NCBI GenBank assembly: GCA_006384855.1
Contig: VCJN01002185.1
Span: 1 to 64,000 of the forward strand
Direction of reading: 5' to 3'
DNA: 64,000 nucleotides
DNA from: Tetraselmis striata
Lineage: Eukaryota; Chlorophyta; Chlorodendrophyceae; Chlorodendrales; Chlorodendraceae
Part shown: positions 59,762 to 64,000 of the stretch, in pieces
How the letters are laid out: every line of letters begins with the position of its first letter
Numbering within the stretch: the stretch's first letter is position 1
The notes under the pieces: generated by a model
The model's database searches: none
The model's input: the letters and a program-made list of their open reading frames with translations, nothing else
Told to the model about the DNA's origin: nothing
Made by a program: the position numbers and the translations under genes

Positions 59762-59932
59762 GAAAGAAAACTGAAGATACATCTTAAGTATTGCGAATCG
59801 ATATGAGAAAGCAGTAATACTGCTTGAGTTTGTGTTGCCATTTATTCAGGAGAAGTACACGTGCATTGTTTGACTGCTACACGAGAAAGCGATACATAAA
59901 TGCGGCCCGATCCACAACGATATGAACACGTT
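59762..59932 (+). repeat. Dispersed repeat family R2, copy 2
   Basis: Matches 22633-22795 in the same orientation (GAAAGAAAAC, AGATACATCT, ATTGCGAATCGAT, ACGTGCATTGTTTGAC). This copy is intergenic; the other is in an intron of the P4-ATPase 37 kb away. Confidence 0.8.
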
Positions 59933-60463
59933 AATTATACGGTAGAATTACGCGTTATACTTTTACGCGACAGGTAATATTTATACGGTAGAATTGAACG
60001 GGTATATATATTAACGCGTAGCAGATATACTGGTATAACGATGAAGGATTACATAGCGTTTTATAAGGCAGGTCCGGTTTGATTTTATGTTTTAGAACCC
60101 CCCCCCCCCCCCCTCTGTTTCCACCCCCCTCTACTTTATTCATGTTGATCTCACAGTACTTAGTAGAACGTTCCCAAAGTCGCATAATAACTACCACTGG
60201 CATGACCTTTTTTTAGGGTTTCAATGCATGGCTGTGTGCAGAAGGGTGTTCCCTGCCATATGCAAGCATACAATGGAGAGGGCGGGGCACTTTCTGGAAC
60301 CATCACCACATTACAGTCAGTATCATGGCAACCCAACCATACCGTGGCCCTATCCACCCCTCCATCATGTGCTATGACGCTGCTAAGATGATGTATGCGC
60401 TTGCTATGTGTTGCTGCTCTCACCGCGCTGCTATGCCATGTTGCGCAATATAATGTTGCATGC

Positions 60464-61424
60464 CTAGCTATCAAGTTCTCGCATCTTCTCAGCACAGTTG
60501 GCCTTGGCGCCCCTCACGAGCACCTGACAGCCGGCACGCTCACATATTTTGCACAAAGGCAGAACAATGGTGTATACAGTCTGTAACATCTCATCTATGA
60601 GTCCTCCGTCTCCATTCACCTGGACATTAGCACAACGCACCATCAGTGGGAGCAGTGTGGCAAGCGTGAAAGGGGGCTGGGGGCAGTGCATAGTGGCCGC
60701 AGGCCTCACTTGATGATGATCCTGCACACTTTGCACACAAGGTGGGGATGAACTCCCGCCAAGTGGGGTTCTTCTTCTTGTGTGTGTAATACTCAATCTC
60801 CACCGGAGCAGCACAGGTCAGGCGGGAATCAAACACAAAGGAAGCGTGATGAGCAGGATGGTTCTCATCCAGAGATTGCATGCCACACATGTGTCAGAGG
60901 TCTGACCGACTGCAAGGCCATTGGCAGCCAGCCACCTGCGCCACACAGCAAGGCGACATGATGGTTAATCAGTGGCGTGTAAGCTGCAGATGATATACTG
61001 AATGTGGCATGCAGGGGGAGGCAGAGCAGCTCACCGCTAGCTGGTAGTCTCCTCTGGTGTGACAGCTGGCTCCTCATCAGCTCGCGATGGAAGCACCATG
61101 TTGCAACATGCTTGCCAAGAGACGAAGCACCTCGGCTTCTGGCAGTCCGGCTTCTTGCAGTGCACAGTTCCACGTAGCCGCCCAATGCCTCCGATCTGAG
61201 ATCCCGTCCGATTGCCAACTACACGAGTACGGGACGACACGGCAGTGGAAGTGTCTTGCCTAGCAGCCGGCTGTGTTGGCTGTTCAGTAGGCGCTTCCGG
61301 TTGCGACTGCTGGCCCCGGCCACGGCCCCAGCCACCCCCGCTCGAAGTTGAGCATACACTTGGCAAGAAGCCTGCCTTCCCATATCACGGTGATCTTCAG
61401 GCAGAAGTCGTTGTTGTCAGCCAT
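60464..61424 (-). CDS. Unrecognised, probably spliced Cys-rich protein gene
   Basis: Coding-like minus-strand pieces in order: 61424 to about 61360, ATG-initiated MADNNDFCLKITVIWEGRLL then AKCMLNFERG; a second frame over 61366-61037 with Gly/Arg/Gln/Pro-rich GRGRGQQSQPEAPTEQPTQP and a Cys cluster HCKKPDCQKPRCFVSWQACC; 60890 to about 60715, EIEYYTHKKKNPTWREFIPT then LCAKC, with a strong donor GTGAGG; and about 60619-60464 after ATGTCCAG, NGDGGLIDEMLQTVYTIVLP then LCKICERAGCQVLV to the stop. CxxC pairs recur (CAKC, CKIC), suggesting metal binding. I could not join the exons in one phase. No family is recognised. It lies between partly inverted flanking repeats (60041-60098 and 61722-61770), so it may be the gene of a mobile element; that is inference. 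Confidence 0.35.
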
Positions 61425-63241
61425 CTTGGCGAGAAGGGGTGAGATGGTGGGTTAGGGTGGGCCAACGGGAGGTGTCTGTCCAGCCCGGCCAAGCGCCGCC
61501 CAAGGATATGCCTGGCCTGGATGTTAAAGACTTTGCGTTCTCTAATCCTTAGACGCTATCGACGTAACCAACGCAATATATTAACGGCGGCGGTGCGGGG
61601 CTGGGCCCCCAGCCGCTCATGCACCGCTCCCAGCTTCCAAGTACTACTTCAGTGCGTGAACATAAAGTGGAGGCCACTTACAAAGTGAATCTCCCCCCCT
61701 CTGTTTCTCCGGAAAGTAGAGTACTAAAACATAACATTAAATCGGACCGGCCTAATATAAAGGATTGCAGACATGAAGGATTACATAATCCTTGGCATTC
61801 CGTCTAAATTGTCTTACAATGGATGGACCGTCAGCAATTATACAAGACGAGAATATTACCAGGATAGAATTGAAATGAAAAAACCCGCTTGATCGAATAA
61901 GGCATGGACGAAGGGTGGCAAAGGCACGGCCAGGCACAGCCGTTGAAAATTGCAACCACACATGCGCGCTAGTTTGTGCTTGGAATAGAAATATATTGTA
62001 GTAGTCAATTTTTCAAAGTGGTTTTAAAACAGAAGATTTCTCGATGATGATCTTTTTTTTTAGGTGTGCTTAGGTTCAATGCACGATGCTGTAATAGCGA
62101 CTACATGGTAGTAGCGAACATTCGCTTGATTGTGAACATATTTATAACTTGTAATTCAACCAGCATGTACGAGTGCCCGTATCCCTCTGCTGCCCGAAGT
62201 CGCTTTATTGTAAATGCTTTTATTTATAAATAAAACTCGTTGGGCGGTGCCGGGGGCCCTGTGCAATGCGCTGATTGGCTGGTGTCGTCATCGCCGTAGT
62301 CAGCGCCGCCGGCGGGCGCGCGCGGCGGTGCGGAAGGTGGGGCCGGGGGGGGGGGGGGGGGGGGGGTACGTCAGCGGTCAACGATGCATCCCGCCCCTGA
62401 CTGATCCCAGTCAACGGGTATGAGAAGCGACCAGTCAACGGGTATGAGTCGCTATGTTGTTGTTATTTGACTACAGGTACAGGTACAGGTGTTGTTGGTT
62501 CTTTGACTACAGGTAAGGATTACTCATCGCGCCGTAGTCCTCGATGCAGATCGTCAGCAGTCCGGCGCGGGTTTCTTGCTCAACTACCCAGGCCAGGCAG
62601 GGTACACACGATATTGTATAGGATTATTACTACGGACAGTTGCTAATATAGCACCCCACACATTACATACCAAAAAGACATATTACACACCCCGGGACGT
62701 CCGTGTAGGTGTGAGTCACCTGCGCTCCGCTGCCGCGTCGCGTGCTGCCGCCGCCCGCCTGGCCTGGTAACATTATATCTGTACCTCGACCTGGCGGATG
62801 GGCATTCTCTGGACGCTATCCGCCCTGTACTAAACCCATCATATGGGCTATTGGCCGTCGGCTGGACTCGGCGGAGACTATGGGTTGCTGGATTAGTAGG
62901 GCTGATGGCGCAACGCACGGGATGAGGAACCACCGCCTCAGCATCGCGACCACACGGTCGGGCTCGTTGCGCACTACCCCACTCAACTGAAGAGATCGCA
63001 AGCCAGCCAAGTGCCCACATCAACGGCAGGGACAGCAACCGCAAGCTTCTTTAGCTGCCGCGAGGCCGACACCGCGGCGCGGGACAGCCCCGCAGCGTGC
63101 CGTCGTTCGTCTGCAGCCCCCCCCCCCCCCCCCCCCCCCCCCCCACACACACACACCAAGCTGACCAGATAATCCCCCGCACGCGAGCAATCGAGGTGCA
63201 TATCCACAGCGCGCGAGGGACGGCTCGGAACATAGATCGCA
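61425..63241. other. Spacer upstream of rotatin-like gene
   Basis: No gene seen. Direct repeats: CCAGTCAACGGGTATGAG at 62407-62424 and 62431-62448; TGACTACAGGTA at about 62468 and 62506. A G-run of about 23 lies at 62345-62366 and a C-run of about 28 at 63117-63144, roughly 100 bp before the rotatin start. One ATTGG (inverted CCAAT) is at about 62274. A copy of the partly inverted repeat lies at 61722-61770. Confidence 0.45.
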
Positions 63242-64000
63242 ATGGCGGGCGGTGGCGGCTCCTCCTCCGCCCCAGCGCTGGTGGACAAGCTGGGTGCGCC
63301 CGCTGCCCGCTCGGCGAGGGGTTTGCTTACACAACGAAGCGCCCGCTCGGCGCAGCCATGCTTCAGGTCGTCGGCAGGCGGGCGCCAGGTAGGTACGGAC
63401 GGTGCGCTCACAGCTGTGCTCATCTGCCCCCCCTCCCCTTCCCCCCCCCCATCCGAACGCGGCAGTTCACCCTCTGGCGGAGGTGCGAGGTCGCGCTTTG
63501 CAGAGCCTGGAATTCAAGCTGACGCACGGTCTGCTGCCGGAGGCGGAGCTGGCGCAGGTGTGGCTTGTTACCAGGGCTGTGCGTGACTCTATTTGGAGCT
63601 GGCTTGCATAAATTTATCGAGGCAAACTCAAATCCCGTGAATTCTTCGGGTAACATTACTTGCTTCGAAAGCGGGCTTGATAAAGTTGAACACTTCAAGT
63701 GAAGAGTACTCACGCGCAGCCCTTTCAGCCTCCCTCTCCTGCCCCCCATCTGGAATGGGCCCTGCTTGCTCTTTGTAGCCACCACCCTGACGCACCACCT
63801 TCATCCCAACACTTGCTGCGCAGAACGGCAAGGCGGTGCCCAACCTGCTCGCATGGCTATCTGGCACACCCGCCGAGGGCGCAAGCCAGGAGCAGCAGCA
63901 GGCGGCCCTGCGAGCACTGGCGCGGGTGTCGAGCCAGCCGGCCGGCGCAGCGAGCCTGCTGGAGGCCGGCGCGGTGGATGTGCTGGGCAAGCTGGCGAGC
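63242..64000 (+). CDS. RTTN: Rotatin-like centriole/basal-body protein, N-terminal part (cut by window end)
   Basis: Three exons are visible: 63242-63293, 63466-63557 and 63824 onward, with phases 1, 0 and open at the edge. The N-terminus reads APALVDKL then VHPLAEVRGRALQSLEFKL then THGLL, which matches the rotatin start pattern of K-L-x-HPL-x-EIR-x-RAL-x-x-L-x-FKL-x-HGL. Exon 3 continues with NLLAWLSGTP and armadillo-like helices ending SLLEAGAVDVLGKLAS, as in the rotatin N-terminal repeat region. Rotatin (Ana3) is a very large armadillo-type protein needed for centriole assembly and cilia, so only about 8 percent or less of the gene is expected here. Start ATG chosen because it gives the family N-terminus 13 residues before the conserved segment. 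The chief uncertainty is the short length available for recognition. Confidence 0.7.

Larger units (their letters stand above)
58153..60463. other. Intergenic tract downstream of PEPCK
   Basis: No recognised gene. A minus-strand frame at about 59345-59565 reads MYSFAVKKALKMLGINTTWH near its middle and looks somewhat protein-like. It could be a further exon of the unrecognised gene at 60464-61424. Repeat family R2 copy 2 and one arm of a possible inverted repeat lie here; a 16-C run is at about 60098-60113. Confidence 0.4.

Overview
The window is nuclear DNA of a GC-rich, intron-rich eukaryote, most likely a flagellated green alga. Three things point there. A MAP kinase kinase carries the kinase + NTF2 architecture of plant MKK3. 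A zeta-carotene isomerase (Z-ISO) matches the plant plastid enzyme almost end to end. At the right edge is the start of a rotatin-like gene, a centriole/basal-body protein that fits a lineage with flagella. No species can be named from sequence alone. Gene models were built by hand from family conservation, reading phase and GT/GC-AG borders; nothing was aligned by computer.

Layout: SET/MYND protein (minus, 1.5-3.7 kb); gene-poor tract with an inverted-repeat element (3.7-7.6 kb); MKK3 (plus, 7.6-11.7 kb) convergent with Z-ISO (minus, 12.7-15.3 kb); tract with tRNA-like repeats (15.3-17.0 kb); a P4-ATPase flippase of about 31 exons (plus, 17.0-32.4 kb) whose introns hold microsatellites, a 94-bp minisatellite and dispersed repeats; a gene-poor tract with a retroelement relic and a perfect hairpin (32.4-38.2 kb); a MATE transporter (minus, 38.3-40.7 kb); a decayed retroelement zone with a Copia 3' end (42-46.6 kb); a reverse transcriptase ORF of a non-LTR element (minus, 47.1-49.7 kb); aspartate aminotransferase (plus, 50.6-52.8 kb) followed by ATP-dependent PEP carboxykinase (plus, 55.6-58.2 kb); an unrecognised minus-strand gene (60.5-61.4 kb) in a repeat-rich setting; rotatin N-terminus (plus, from 63.2 kb, running off the window).

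The genes do not form an operon-like unit, as expected for a nuclear genome. The one functional pairing is AspAT next to PEPCK: the first makes oxaloacetate from aspartate and the second decarboxylates oxaloacetate to PEP.

The most distinctive features are long poly-C runs inside introns (usually C on the sense strand), several GC-AG introns, very short exons (30-41 nt), and repeat families shared between introns and intergenic DNA. I found no CRISPR array, rRNA or convincing functional tRNA gene, and no clear candidate for a wholly new system; the least explained piece is the 59.7-61.8 kb block.
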